Positions 35,504-43,320 of a stretch of 64,000 nucleotides of DNA are shown piece by piece. The position numbers and the translations under genes are program-made. The stretch covers positions 124,001 through 188,000 of the forward strand of contig NZ_SROX01000011.1 of assembly GCF_013141915.1 (NCBI RefSeq). The letters are read 5' to 3'. The first letter of the stretch is position 1; every line of letters starts with the position of its first letter. This DNA comes from Cupriavidus necator (GTDB taxonomy: Bacteria > Pseudomonadota > Gammaproteobacteria > Burkholderiales > Burkholderiaceae). Below the pieces are notes generated by a model. It worked only from the letters and a program-made list of their open reading frames with translations, was not told the DNA's origin and did not search any database.

Positions 35504-35809
35504 ATGCGATCACTGACGATCCGCGCTCATGAGTGGCTTGCAGACCACGTCTCATGGGTGCAATACCCGAAGCCAAAGCCTCCGCGGGCGAAGCCACAAC
35601 TGACCGACCGGCAGCATCTGGACCGGCGCGCGCGGCGTATCACCGGCGCGATTTACATCGTGGTCGTCGGTTTGCCAGTCCTTGGCGGAGCCATGGCTGG
35701 CCTACTTGAGTCGCGGCAGGCGCCAGCTCCGGCCAGCCAACCAAGCAGCGACGGTGCGGCTAAAACGCGCCTTCAAGTCTTCGCCGGCTCGAATGGCAGC
35801 CGGGCCTAG
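35504..35809 (+). CDS. Possible opposite-strand single-TM protein inside the late operon
   Basis: 101 residues on the strand opposite to the tail genes, filling the 238-bp gap between the tape measure and the gp10-like gene and overlapping the latter by 108 bp. One membrane segment (GAIYIVVVGLPVLGGAMAGLL) follows a basic N-terminus. Codon choice looks gene-like, but the Shine-Dalgarno is poor. No other gene fills the gap. Confidence 0.4.
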   Translation: MRSLTIRAHEWLADHVSWVQYPKPKPPRAKPQLTDRQHLDRRARRITGAIYIVVVGLPVLGGAMAGLLESRQAPAPASQPSSDGAAKTRLQVFAGSNGSRA

Positions 35810-36175
35810 CACCGCGCGCGGCGGGACTCGCAACGTGCCGAGTTCGTGCCAGACCATCTTGTCCTCGTTCGAGCCGACAGCGGCCTCGTTACCGGCGACT
35901 GTCCTTTCGATGCTGTCACGCATCTCCCCAGTCCGCAGAAGCGGCGCGTCCACCGGATAACCCTGGCGGATCTTCTCGAATTCCGTTTCAGCGGTGAGTT
36001 CTTCCCACTTGGCAAACGGGCCCACGGCGGGCTGGTAATGGCCAATCTCCGACTTGGCGATCTTCTGGATCACCTCGGCACCCGTTTCCGTCATGTGGCC
36101 GGTGACCGCGGTCGACTCGGCCGCCAGCGCGGTCAGGTGGTTGGCGAAGTCGCCAAGGCTGCGAAAGTTCTTCAC
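35702..36175 (-). CDS. HK97 gp10-like tail completion / virion morphogenesis protein
   Basis: 157 residues from a GTG start at 36175 (MKNFRSLGDFANHL). I chose GTG because it overlaps the frameshifted chaperone stop as GTGA; the longer frame to 36244 lies inside that chaperone. VWHELGTLRVPPRAVLGPAA is the family motif (gp10/phi-13 type). Confidence 0.75.
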   Translation of the reverse strand: MKNFRSLGDFANHLTALAAESTAVTGHMTETGAEVIQKIAKSEIGHYQPAVGPFAKWEELTAETEFEKIRQGYPVDAPLLRTGEMRDSIERTVAGNEAAVGSNEDKMVWHELGTLRVPPRAVLGPAAIRAGEDLKARFSRTVAAWLAGRSWRLPRLK

Positions 36176-36701
36176 GGTCGGTCCTTGTACGACATCGCTT
36201 CCCAGTCGAAGGTAGCGCCCTCTAGCTCGCGGAACACCACGCATGCGGCGAACCGCTCTGCATCGGTGTAGGAGAACGCGACGTCATAGGGAACGCCGTT
36301 CTTTATGAGCCACAGTGCCTGCCGAAACGCCGGGGCCCGGGCTAGTTTTTTGCGGTATCTGCGCCGCCGCCGTCGCCGCCCTCGACCTTGCCCATGCCAA
36401 GCTGGACGGCAATCAGGCCGGGCTCGTCGAGCTGCTGAATCAGCGCCTCGAGCTCCAGCTTGCTGGTCGGCGGAATGATCGGCTCGCCGTCGATGGCCGC
36501 CACATAGATCACCGGCATGCACATCGTGCGGTAGACCGCGTTCTCGGCCGCCTCGGGGCCCATCGCCTCAACCAGGCGGAATTGCGCCAAGATCCCCGGC
36601 TTCTTCAGCACGATCTGGCGCCCGGTCGAGTCAGTGACGGTATGCTCGGAAGCGGCGCGCGCGATGACTTCCTCGGACGGGCGGAGAGTGACTTTGGTCA
36701 T
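36172..36701 (-). CDS. Tail assembly chaperone GT-like (-1 frameshift product)
   Basis: Ribosomes that slip -1 on A AAA AAC continue past the TAG at 36342-36344 into the overlapping frame, adding 57 residues (CTA GCC CGG..., LARAPAFRQALWLIKNG ... to KDRP) for about 176 in total. The extension reads like real protein, has its own stop at 36172-36174, and the next gene starts with GTG overlapping that stop. Confidence 0.75.
36342..36701 (-). CDS. Tail assembly chaperone G-like (zero-frame product)
   Basis: 119 residues (MTKVTLRPSEEVIARA ... GGDGGGADTAKN). Position between tube and tape measure, size, and the slippery sequence at its last codons identify it as the G protein of a G/GT pair. It binds tape measure and tube subunits during tail assembly. 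Confidence 0.8.
   Translation of the reverse strand: MTKVTLRPSEEVIARAASEHTVTDSTGRQIVLKKPGILAQFRLVEAMGPEAAENAVYRTMCMPVIYVAAIDGEPIIPPTSKLELEALIQQLDEPGLIAVQLGMGKVEGGDGGGADTAKN
36345..36351 (-). promoter_or_regulatory. Programmed -1 ribosomal frameshift site
   Basis: Minus strand GCA AAA AAC TAG: a canonical X XXY YYZ heptamer (A AAA AAC) immediately before the zero-frame stop, followed by GC-rich sequence (GCCCGGGCCCCGGCG) able to pair as a stimulator. Confidence 0.8.
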
Positions 36702-36704
36702 GTG

Positions 36705-37136
36705 TTACAGGATCCGGATGCGGCGCGATGCCATGAAGGTGAGCGACAGCTTGACGGACGCGTCGCCGGCGGCTTCACCACCATCGTCAAGCGACAGCAC
36801 GACGCCGTCATAACGCCACTTCGAGATGGCGCCGCTCGGCTCCGAGATGGTCTCGTAGATCTGGCACGGCTGCTCGTTGATGCCCGAGTAGTAGTCGGTT
36901 TCGATCTGATCGAAGTAGCCTTCGATCTCCGGGCCCGCGCGGTTGATCGAGAACGAGCCCGACCAGCCGTCGAAAAAGCGCAGGTGTTGCGAGACGCCGT
37001 TGATCAGCTTCACGCGCTCCTGTGTGGTGTCCTGCTTCTTGCGGAATGCGGTCAGCTTCGGGATCGGCAGCGGACCAGTCGGGGTCTGGATGACCAGGGT
37101 CGTGTCGCGCCCGACGGAAAGCCCTTGTTGCGGCAT
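36705..37136 (-). CDS. Contractile-tail tube protein
   Basis: 143 residues of mostly beta pattern (TTLVIQTPTGPLPIP, WSGSFSINRAGPEIEGYFD, WRYDGVVLSLDDGG), consistent with Mu gpM/P2 FII-like tube proteins. It lies directly downstream of the sheath gene. Confidence 0.75.
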   Translation of the reverse strand: MPQQGLSVGRDTTLVIQTPTGPLPIPKLTAFRKKQDTTQERVKLINGVSQHLRFFDGWSGSFSINRAGPEIEGYFDQIETDYYSGINEQPCQIYETISEPSGAISKWRYDGVVLSLDDGGEAAGDASVKLSLTFMASRRIRIL

Positions 37137-37158
37137 GTTCTTCTCCAGAAAGAGAGAG

Positions 37159-37174
37159 GCCCGGCGGACCGGGC
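37159..37174 (-). repeat. Hairpin between sheath and tube genes
   Basis: GCCCGG-cgga-CCGGGC, 6-bp stem. On the minus strand it is followed by CTCTCTCTTTC, a weak T-tract, so it is a poor terminator but matches the position of the other intergenic hairpins. Confidence 0.5.
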
Positions 37175-37189
37175 AAGGTTATCGGGTGC

Positions 37190-38707
37190 TTATCGAACGA
37201 TGACTGTGGTCTGACCGCCCTGCAGGTTCACGAGGAAGTTGCGCACGACAGCCATGTAGCGCACCTGAACGTCGCCCTGCATCCAGCCTGAGCGGATTCG
37301 CGCGTCTGGGTTGTTCGTCTTGTCCAGCACGACCTTGTAGTCGTCGATCATCTTGGGCCGGACGCCCTTCATGTTCGCGAGGAACTGATCGAGGCCGGCG
37401 AAAGCGTTTGCACGGGTATCGTCCTCATCGTCGAAGCCCTGCAACTCACCGACGAACTTGCCGCCCCAGGCATCGATGCTGTAGGCGATGTAGTTGGTCA
37501 TCCGGGTGTAGCAGTCCTCGCGTTGGCCTTGGTCGCTGCTCGTGTTCACGCCCAGCACGAAGCTGAAGTATTTGCCGCCCGGCGACGGATTGGTCAGCAC
37601 GTCGATGCCGGCCTGCACCAGCTGCAGCAGCTCCGCGTTCGAGTACGGCTGGTTGTTGTAGGTGCGCTGCGTGGCAACGATGCCCTGCAGTTGCTTGTTG
37701 AGCGTGCTCTTCTCTGGCGACTGGTTGACCATCAGGCCCAGTGCGAAGGCCTGCGGAGAGATCAGGCGCACCTGATTGTTGACCGTATCGTTGACGTACA
37801 CCCAGTCACCGAAGATAACCTTGCCGGCGTAGCTGTCGATGCCAGCAGTGCTTTTCGTGGTCACTGCAGTGCTGATCGTGTCGCCGGCGGGGCCAACCAT
37901 CTGCATGTAGGCGCCCTCGGCCAGGCCATAGGCGATCTGCGAGGACCAGGTGGTAGAGTCGTCGCAGTCCGCCAGTGCGATCACGCTCGCGCCGGACTTG
38001 CGCAGGGCATACAGCCCCTTGCGAGGCGCGGTGTCGGTGCCGAGAAGGACCGAGCCGGTGATGGTCGTTGCGCCATCCGTGCCGCCGGTCAGGTTGATCG
38101 TTGCTGGCAGCGTCGGGCCGGTAGAGCCTGCGCCCGCCGTCGCCACGCAGATCGTCGAGGGTCCGCGGAACTGGCTGTTGCCAAGGTTCACCGCCTTGAC
38201 GATGTTGTCCCGCTGCGTCGCGCCGGTGCCAGGGATGTTATCGAAGACCTCGGGCTGGAAGCCGGCCAAGGTGATGGTCAGCTTCACCGTGTTCGCTGCG
38301 GTGCCGGCAGCGAGGATGGCGCTGATGCTGTTGCCCAGCGTGCCCGTGTACCTCGACGTCAGGGTGACGAAGGTGGTAGCGAAAACCGCCGAGGCGGCAA
38401 CATCCGTGCCGTCGGTCACGCGCACCATCGAGAAGGCGCCGACCTTGCCCTGCATCGCAGCCCAATTCAGGACGGTCATCATGTCGTACTTGCGCGCCTG
38501 CATCTGGCCGAAAACGGCCACGCCGCCGGCGTAGTCAGACACCATGACGGGAACGCCAACTGGGCCCCAGGTCGCGGTACCGACGATGCCGCCGATATTG
38601 CTCGGCACGCCATTGATGGGCGCCGGCCCGGGCGGCTGGATGGCAACGATGATGCCTGGCACCTGTTGGGCGGTCAGGTTCACCTGCCCTGCTTGGACAA
38701 CGGTCAT
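37190..38707 (-). CDS. Contractile tail sheath protein
   Basis: 505 residues from MTVVQAGQVNLTAQQVPG (38707), chosen because the domain begins there; the longer frame crosses a terminator hairpin. Sheath signatures include GIVGTATWGPVGVPV near the N-terminus and FVLGVNTSSDQGQREDCYTRM toward the C-terminus. This gene makes the contractile morphotype certain. Confidence 0.92.
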   Translation of the reverse strand: MTVVQAGQVNLTAQQVPGIIVAIQPPGPAPINGVPSNIGGIVGTATWGPVGVPVMVSDYAGGVAVFGQMQARKYDMMTVLNWAAMQGKVGAFSMVRVTDGTDVAASAVFATTFVTLTSRYTGTLGNSISAILAAGTAANTVKLTITLAGFQPEVFDNIPGTGATQRDNIVKAVNLGNSQFRGPSTICVATAGAGSTGPTLPATINLTGGTDGATTITGSVLLGTDTAPRKGLYALRKSGASVIALADCDDSTTWSSQIAYGLAEGAYMQMVGPAGDTISTAVTTKSTAGIDSYAGKVIFGDWVYVNDTVNNQVRLISPQAFALGLMVNQSPEKSTLNKQLQGIVATQRTYNNQPYSNAELLQLVQAGIDVLTNPSPGGKYFSFVLGVNTSSDQGQREDCYTRMTNYIAYSIDAWGGKFVGELQGFDDEDDTRANAFAGLDQFLANMKGVRPKMIDDYKVVLDKTNNPDARIRSGWMQGDVQVRYMAVVRNFLVNLQGGQTTVIVR

Positions 38708-38726
38708 TTGGATGGCTCCAGAAACG

Positions 38727-38750
38727 AAAAGAGCCACCCAAAGGTGGCTC
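38727..38750 (-). terminator. Terminator-like hairpin upstream of the sheath gene
   Basis: Minus strand GAGCCACC-tttg-GGTGGCTC then TTTTCG: 8-bp stem plus short T-tract between the 48-residue gene and the sheath gene. Confidence 0.7.
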
Positions 38751-38768
38751 GCAGTATGCGATGTGTGG

Positions 38769-38915
38769 TTACTTCGACTTCGGGGCGGCCGGCGCAGCGG
38801 CCTTGACGACGTTGGTGGCCTGTTCGGACGCCAGAATGTCGGCAACGGCCTTCTCGTCGGTGATCTCGTCGCCGATCTGGTAGCCGTTGAAGGGGGAGAT
38901 AACGCGAAGGATCAT
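38769..38915 (-). CDS. 48-residue protein encoded between head-completion and sheath genes
   Basis: MILRVISPFNGYQIGDEITD ... ending APAAPKSK; RBS GAGG six bases before the ATG. The N-terminal YQIGDEITDEKAVADIL resembles the small acidic proteins encoded just upstream of sheath genes in Mu-like and P2-like phages. Function unknown. Confidence 0.65.
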   Translation of the reverse strand: MILRVISPFNGYQIGDEITDEKAVADILASEQATNVVKAAAPAAPKSK

Positions 38916-38922
38916 GGTTGCC

Positions 38923-39753
38923 TCACAGAATTTTGTCTCTCAGCACAGTGCCGAGGTCATCGGTAACGATCACCTCGCCCTGCGTCACTTCGTACTGCTC
39001 TTGAACTTCCGTGGTCGCGTATTCGACCCAGCAGCAAAGGTTTCGGCGGTAGATGCCTTCCTTCTGGCCGCTGTCGTCCCACGGGTTCGGCAGCGGGCGC
39101 GATCGCAGATTGGCGAACGACCCATCGGTCAGCGTCAGCCGCACTAGGCTGGCCAGCGCCGCGTCAAGGGCCTCGCCGAGCGGGTCGCGCGCGTCAAAGC
39201 AGTTCGCCCAGACGGTGATCAGGAACTCCTGATCCTGCCGGCGGGCGTCCCGGATGCGCGTCGCCATGCCGCCTACGCGCGGCGAGATGTCTTTGGCGCC
39301 TGGGATGCTCACGACGGCCCCCGCTGATGTCGCAGGCTGGTCCACGCTGATGAGCGCGGCCAACGCAGTCGCGATTCCGGTCAGGGTGTCGCCGGCCTGC
39401 ACCGCATAGGGGTACGCGTGCCCATCGATCCACAGCGACACGTTCTGCGGGGTCGAGATCGTCCCGCCGACGGCCACGTTCTGGCCGGCGACGGTAAGCG
39501 TCACCGTGTGCGACGCCTCGGTCAGGGCCGACCACTTCGACTTGGCGCTCTGGAGGTACTTCACCGCGCGCGGGAAGACCGAGATATGCGCCTTGTCGGC
39601 CTTCAGATCGGCAGTCAGGACAGCCGGGACAGGCCAACCCGCGTAGACCTTGATCGCCTGGCCGGTGATCGACGGCTGACTCGTCCCGTTCGGGTAGGCG
39701 ATCTGCGCGATCAGCGCCACCAAGGCGTTGGATACGTCCGCGAGACCGGCCAT
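38923..39753 (-). CDS. Phage neck/tail-terminator region protein
   Basis: 276 residues. It opens MAGLADVSNALVALIAQIAYPNG, then a beta-rich body (TVTLTVAGQNVAVGGTIS), and ends with a tail-terminator-like segment (QDQEFLITVWANCFDARDPLGEALDAALASL). Position before the sheath supports a head-tail junction or tail-end role. No exact family named. Starts at a TAATG overlap with the 39753 gene. Confidence 0.55.
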   Translation of the reverse strand: MAGLADVSNALVALIAQIAYPNGTSQPSITGQAIKVYAGWPVPAVLTADLKADKAHISVFPRAVKYLQSAKSKWSALTEASHTVTLTVAGQNVAVGGTISTPQNVSLWIDGHAYPYAVQAGDTLTGIATALAALISVDQPATSAGAVVSIPGAKDISPRVGGMATRIRDARRQDQEFLITVWANCFDARDPLGEALDAALASLVRLTLTDGSFANLRSRPLPNPWDDSGQKEGIYRRNLCCWVEYATTEVQEQYEVTQGEVIVTDDLGTVLRDKIL

Positions 39754-40406
39754 TACGTGTGAACCTCAGTCAAATCCAGCCGCCACATCTGCTCGGACCG
39801 CTCCGCGCCGCCGATGCTGAAGCGCCGGCCGAGGTCGTCGATGACGATGTCGCCGGAGGCGAGCACGATCGGCACGCTGGCCGGCAGCCAGATGCGGAAT
39901 CCATGTTCGTCGCCCGAAGCGGGCAGATCGGTGTGCGTCCGCGTCTTGCCGCCGAACAGTTCAGCGCACGGCCAGCCGCCGGCGCCGCCCGGTGAGCCGA
40001 GAACGTACTCGTCGTCACCGGCGCACAGGCCGGAATAGCCCACGTTGCCGACGCCAGACTGCACCGGTGGCCGCGTCACCCAGATACGGCGGTTGCACTC
40101 CACCGCGACGATTGGCAGGTTGTCCTGCATGCCGCCGATGAAGTAGGTCTGCTGGCCACGCACCAGGTAGTCGCCCAACTGGGTCAGGCGGCCATCGATC
40201 AGGCAGTACCAGTACGGCTTCTCGGGCAGGCCGGGCCGCGTGTAGGACCATTCCTGCGCCGAGAACGAGGCGTTCAGGCTCGCGACGACCGCGGTTAGCG
40301 GGTTCGCTGCGGCCGCCGGCCGGTAGACGTCATAGACGTAGCCGATCCGCTTGGCTGCCTTGGCATAGCCGGCGTAGATGCGATCCTGCAGCTTTGCTGC
40401 ATCCAT
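39753..40406 (-). CDS. Hypothetical head-tail region protein
   Basis: 217 residues, beta-rich and aromatic (YWYCLIDGRLTQLGDYLV, TYFIGGMQDNLPIVAVECNRRI, WRLDLTEVHT). This pattern is seen in phage proteins encoded between coat and sheath, probably neck components. Not recognised with certainty. Confidence 0.5.
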   Translation of the reverse strand: MDAAKLQDRIYAGYAKAAKRIGYVYDVYRPAAAANPLTAVVASLNASFSAQEWSYTRPGLPEKPYWYCLIDGRLTQLGDYLVRGQQTYFIGGMQDNLPIVAVECNRRIWVTRPPVQSGVGNVGYSGLCAGDDEYVLGSPGGAGGWPCAELFGGKTRTHTDLPASGDEHGFRIWLPASVPIVLASGDIVIDDLGRRFSIGGAERSEQMWRLDLTEVHT

Positions 40407-40418
40407 GCTAAACCCCTG

Positions 40419-40817
40419 CTATGCGCGGCCCACGCTGATGCCGCCAGGCCCAAGTGCTGGGCCCGGGGCGAACCCGATGAACCCGCATAGGCGCCGGCGC
40501 CACGAGTCGAGCAGCTTTTCCCTGTCCGCTTGCTCGCGAGGGTTATGCGTCCAGACCGCCGCCTGCGCGGTGTCTAGGTTGTCGCTCACGGCCGGGATCG
40601 CGCTCTCGAGCGCGTTCAGGTTCGTCAGGTAGGTGTTGATGAGGACCGCTTCCTCACTCGCCGACAGCGACGTCAGCCGCTGCTGCAGCGACATGACGAC
40701 CATCCCGAAGTGGCCGTAGACGACGTCCTGGTCATTCGTGATGGCCATCGTCGTGCCGACGAGCGGATAGCCCATGAAGCGGCGCACGTCGGTCAGTTGA
40801 GCGGCGGTCAGCGCCAT
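40419..40817 (-). CDS. Hypothetical head-completion protein
   Basis: 132 residues, helical, with opening LTAAQLTDVRRFMGYP and several helices, as in small connector/head-completion proteins. It lies right after the 54-residue gene and the coat gene. Confidence 0.5.
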   Translation of the reverse strand: MALTAAQLTDVRRFMGYPLVGTTMAITNDQDVVYGHFGMVVMSLQQRLTSLSASEEAVLINTYLTNLNALESAIPAVSDNLDTAQAAVWTHNPREQADREKLLDSWRRRLCGFIGFAPGPALGPGGISVGRA

Positions 40818-40818
40818 C

Positions 40819-40983
40819 TCACTCTTCCGACTGCTTCACGGCTTTGCCGCGGGCTGGCTTCTCCGGCGCGCCTTCCACGAAAAGCCTGTGCTCGTCCGTC
40901 AGGTCGGACTTGTTGATCACGATGTAGCCGTGCGGGTTGTCCTCGGACACTTCCGAGACAACCTTGACTGTTTCAAGTTGCAT
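40819..40983 (-). CDS. 54-residue protein following the coat gene
   Basis: Start MQLETVKVVSEVSEDNPHG at 40983 with GGAGG upstream. Contains YIVINKSDLTDEHRLF and a Lys-rich tail. Reading on upstream would run into the coat gene, so the short form is preferred. Function unknown. Confidence 0.6.
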   Translation of the reverse strand: MQLETVKVVSEVSEDNPHGYIVINKSDLTDEHRLFVEGAPEKPARGKAVKQSEE

Positions 40984-41002
40984 GCTTCCTCCGTGAGCGG
41001 AG

Positions 41003-41021
41003 AAAGAGCGGCCGAAGCCGC
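41003..41021 (-). terminator. Hairpin after the coat gene
   Basis: Minus strand GCGGC-TTCG-GCCGC then TCTTTCTC: 5-bp UUCG hairpin in the coat-54aa gap. Short T-tract; could attenuate transcription or stabilise the coat mRNA 3' end. Confidence 0.5.
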
Positions 41022-41038
41022 CCTCCCTCATCGGGCTA

Positions 41039-42361
41039 TTAGCCCAGCAGCGTGGCGATGTGGTTCTGCTTGATCGCCTGGTAGCCCCACGCGAGACGCA
41101 CGTGGTAGACGATCTGCATGAACTGACGGTACACGGCGACGTCGAAGACGATGCCGGTCTTCGGGTCGGTGACCTGGATCACGTCGTCAGCCATGTCCAT
41201 CGCCTTGCCGTCAGGGCCGATCGGCATCTGCGGCGAGCGGGTGATCAGCTGCACGGCGCTGCGGCTGAAACCGAGGTTCGGCGTGGCCGTGTTGCCCACA
41301 GTCACCGCGGTGGCCGAGGCCGGGATCGCCTGCAGCAGGCCCGGGGCAGCGAGGGTGATGGTGCCAGGCGCCGAGATGCCAGCAGCCACCACGTACTTGT
41401 TGGCATCGCCGGCGAAAGTCACGACGTCACCCGCGTTGACGGTGCCGGTACCGGTGATCAGCGGGATCTGGGTGGTGCCGACCGCGAAGCCGGCCGCGGT
41501 CGTGGTGTACGACGCGCCGGTGCCCTTGGTCACGGCGGTGACCGCAGCGCTGTTGCGCAGGTCGAAGCCTTCCAGGCGGCCGATGATGCCTTCGCGCAGC
41601 AGGGCGTCGGTGCCGGCTTCGTTCACCTTGAACAGCACATTCTGCTTGCCGCGTAGGTTGGCCATCGCTGACGAGCCCATTGCGAACTGCAGATCGGACT
41701 GCGGCGCGCCGTTGTCGTCCAGGATCTTGCGAAGCTGAGCGATATCGCTCAGATCGCCCGCGGTCCCGAACGGGGCGGTGCCAGCGGTACCGTACGCGCG
41801 CGAGGCGTTCTGGTAGATCGTGGTGAACAGGTCGGCGTCGATCTGGTTCGTCAGGGTGCGGAATGCTTGGACGAACTGGTTGCGCAGGACGCCGCCGTAG
41901 GTGCCTGCGTTCAGCATGCCGCGCTGCTCTTCACCGGCCCAGCGGATCGGTGCGTGCTTCGACTTGCTGATGGTCATCGCCACGTTGCCGATCGTCTGAT
42001 CGCCAGTGTTCGGCGCGGTGACGGCGGGCGTGTTGTCGGCCAGCGTGGTCGCCGGCGTGATCGGCACCATGATGGTTTCGTTCAACGCGGCTCGTTCGCC
42101 CGACGAGTTGCGGGACACAGCAGGGATGAAGCCGATCATCTCGCGCGAAACGACATCCAGCGCTTCGTAGAGAGTCGGGATCAGGCCGGTGAGCGTGTTG
42201 GCAGCCGCCACGCCGTACTGCGCGGGGCGCGTCACCGCGTCCTGCATCAGTTCGAACATGCGGGCCGCCACCTTGGCGACGGTCGCCACCGGGTACAGGG
42301 CGACGACGGACGCCACCGTTGCCAGCGCCATCACGCGCAGCTTCGAGAAAGTGCTCTTCAT
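41039..42361 (-). CDS. Major capsid protein, P22 coat-like
   Basis: 440 residues. NTLTGLIPTLYEALDVVSREMIGFIPAV is the hallmark of the P22 gene-5 coat family (residues about 55-82); an inserted domain rich in Gly/Thr/Ala follows near 280-370. The N-terminal 33 residues are strongly hydrophobic (VMALATVASVVALYPVATVAKVA) and unusual for a coat protein, so the true start may be Met35 (MFELMQDAV) and the upstream part may be removed or not made. It lies downstream of the scaffold gene. Confidence 0.85.
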   Translation of the reverse strand: MKSTFSKLRVMALATVASVVALYPVATVAKVAARMFELMQDAVTRPAQYGVAAANTLTGLIPTLYEALDVVSREMIGFIPAVSRNSSGERAALNETIMVPITPATTLADNTPAVTAPNTGDQTIGNVAMTISKSKHAPIRWAGEEQRGMLNAGTYGGVLRNQFVQAFRTLTNQIDADLFTTIYQNASRAYGTAGTAPFGTAGDLSDIAQLRKILDDNGAPQSDLQFAMGSSAMANLRGKQNVLFKVNEAGTDALLREGIIGRLEGFDLRNSAAVTAVTKGTGASYTTTAAGFAVGTTQIPLITGTGTVNAGDVVTFAGDANKYVVAAGISAPGTITLAAPGLLQAIPASATAVTVGNTATPNLGFSRSAVQLITRSPQMPIGPDGKAMDMADDVIQVTDPKTGIVFDVAVYRQFMQIVYHVRLAWGYQAIKQNHIATLLG

Positions 42362-42375
42362 TTGGGTAGACCCTC

Positions 42376-42402
42376 AAAATAAAACGGCCGCTCTAGGCGG
42401 CC
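42376..42402 (-). terminator. Terminator-like hairpin between scaffold and coat genes
   Basis: Minus strand GGCCGC-ctaga-GCGGCC then GTTTTATTTTG, just upstream of the coat start. It would reduce read-through into the coat gene unless antiterminated. Confidence 0.7.
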
Positions 42403-42424
42403 TTGGATTGCTTGGGTGGACTGG

Positions 42425-43192
42425 TCAGTCCGTGATTGCTACGTTCGGGTCACGGGCTGCAGCGGCTTGATCCGCCGGGCTCATGCCATCGAACTGGGCG
42501 CGCGAAAGCGTCCGCTTCCCGCCGCCACCACCATTTCCGCGTGCGCCGCCGCCCGATGCACCGGACCCCTTCAGGATCTGATCCTTGTGGGGGTAGTGCT
42601 CAATCAGGACGTCCAGCGCCTCGTCGAAGCCAGCCAGCTCGCCAGGATTGGTGCGGCTGAAGATCTTGTTGCCCGACTTGTCGTACGCGACGACGTTGCC
42701 GTTCTCGACCTTGAACGCATCACCGAAACGGGCTTGCACCAGGTCCGCCGGAATGGCGAGCTTGTCCGCGATCAGCTTCGATCGAGCGAAGCTGCCGCCA
42801 ACCTTCTCAGCCACAAGCGAGGATTGGAGGTCGTCGCGTTCCTTGACGATCGGGGCGTACTTGTCCTCGACCGCCTTGATGGCCTCGGCAATTGCCCTGT
42901 CCTTCTCGCCGGCCTCAATCAGCTTTTTGCCGTCCAGGTTCGCCACCACTTCCATCGCCTTCTTGGCTTTGGCTGGGTCGTCGATCCCCTCGAACAACTT
43001 GAGCTTTGTTTCGGCCGCTTCCTTCGCTTCCCGATGGCCCTTCGCCTCCGAATTCAGCCGTCCGATCGTGGTTACCGTCCCGTCACCGTCGAACGGCGCT
43101 TCCTTGCCGTCGGCGTGAACGAATACAGGCAACTTCTGACCGTTGACCTCTTGCAGAACGATGTGACCGTCAGCGTCGAACTTGAATGGCAT
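42425..43192 (-). CDS. Capsid scaffold protein (DUF6651-like)
   Basis: 255 residues, highly charged and helical (HREAKEAAETKLKLFEGID, DKYAPIVKERDDLQSSL), typical of scaffolds, with a Gly-rich linker near 215-225. It lies between portal and coat genes, where phages with P22-type coats encode their scaffold. Confidence 0.78.
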   Translation of the reverse strand: MPFKFDADGHIVLQEVNGQKLPVFVHADGKEAPFDGDGTVTTIGRLNSEAKGHREAKEAAETKLKLFEGIDDPAKAKKAMEVVANLDGKKLIEAGEKDRAIAEAIKAVEDKYAPIVKERDDLQSSLVAEKVGGSFARSKLIADKLAIPADLVQARFGDAFKVENGNVVAYDKSGNKIFSRTNPGELAGFDEALDVLIEHYPHKDQILKGSGASGGGARGNGGGGGKRTLSRAQFDGMSPADQAAAARDPNVAITD

Positions 43193-43206
43193 GGTGGCTT
43201 TCTCCG

Positions 43207-43264
43207 GGCATCCGCCCTATGTTCCTGTGCGGCATCCGCCGCGATTCGCCCTCGGGCATCCGCC
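43207..43264. repeat. Three direct repeats of GGCATCCGCC at exact 24-bp spacing
   Basis: Copies start at 43207, 43231 and 43255, in the leader between portal and scaffold genes. The sequence between copies differs. Possibly a protein-binding array or a remnant of tandem duplication. Confidence 0.6.
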
Positions 43265-43275
43265 GTCTGGACATG

Positions 43276-43303
43276 AAAAAGGCCGCAGTGGTTAGCTGCG
43301 GCC
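43276..43303 (-). terminator. Terminator-like hairpin between portal and scaffold genes
   Basis: Minus strand GGCCGCAG-7nt-CTGCGGCC then TTTTTC: 8-bp stem and T-tract 17 bp after the portal stop. Confidence 0.75.
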
Positions 43304-43320
43304 TGGTGATCTGCTTCGGG

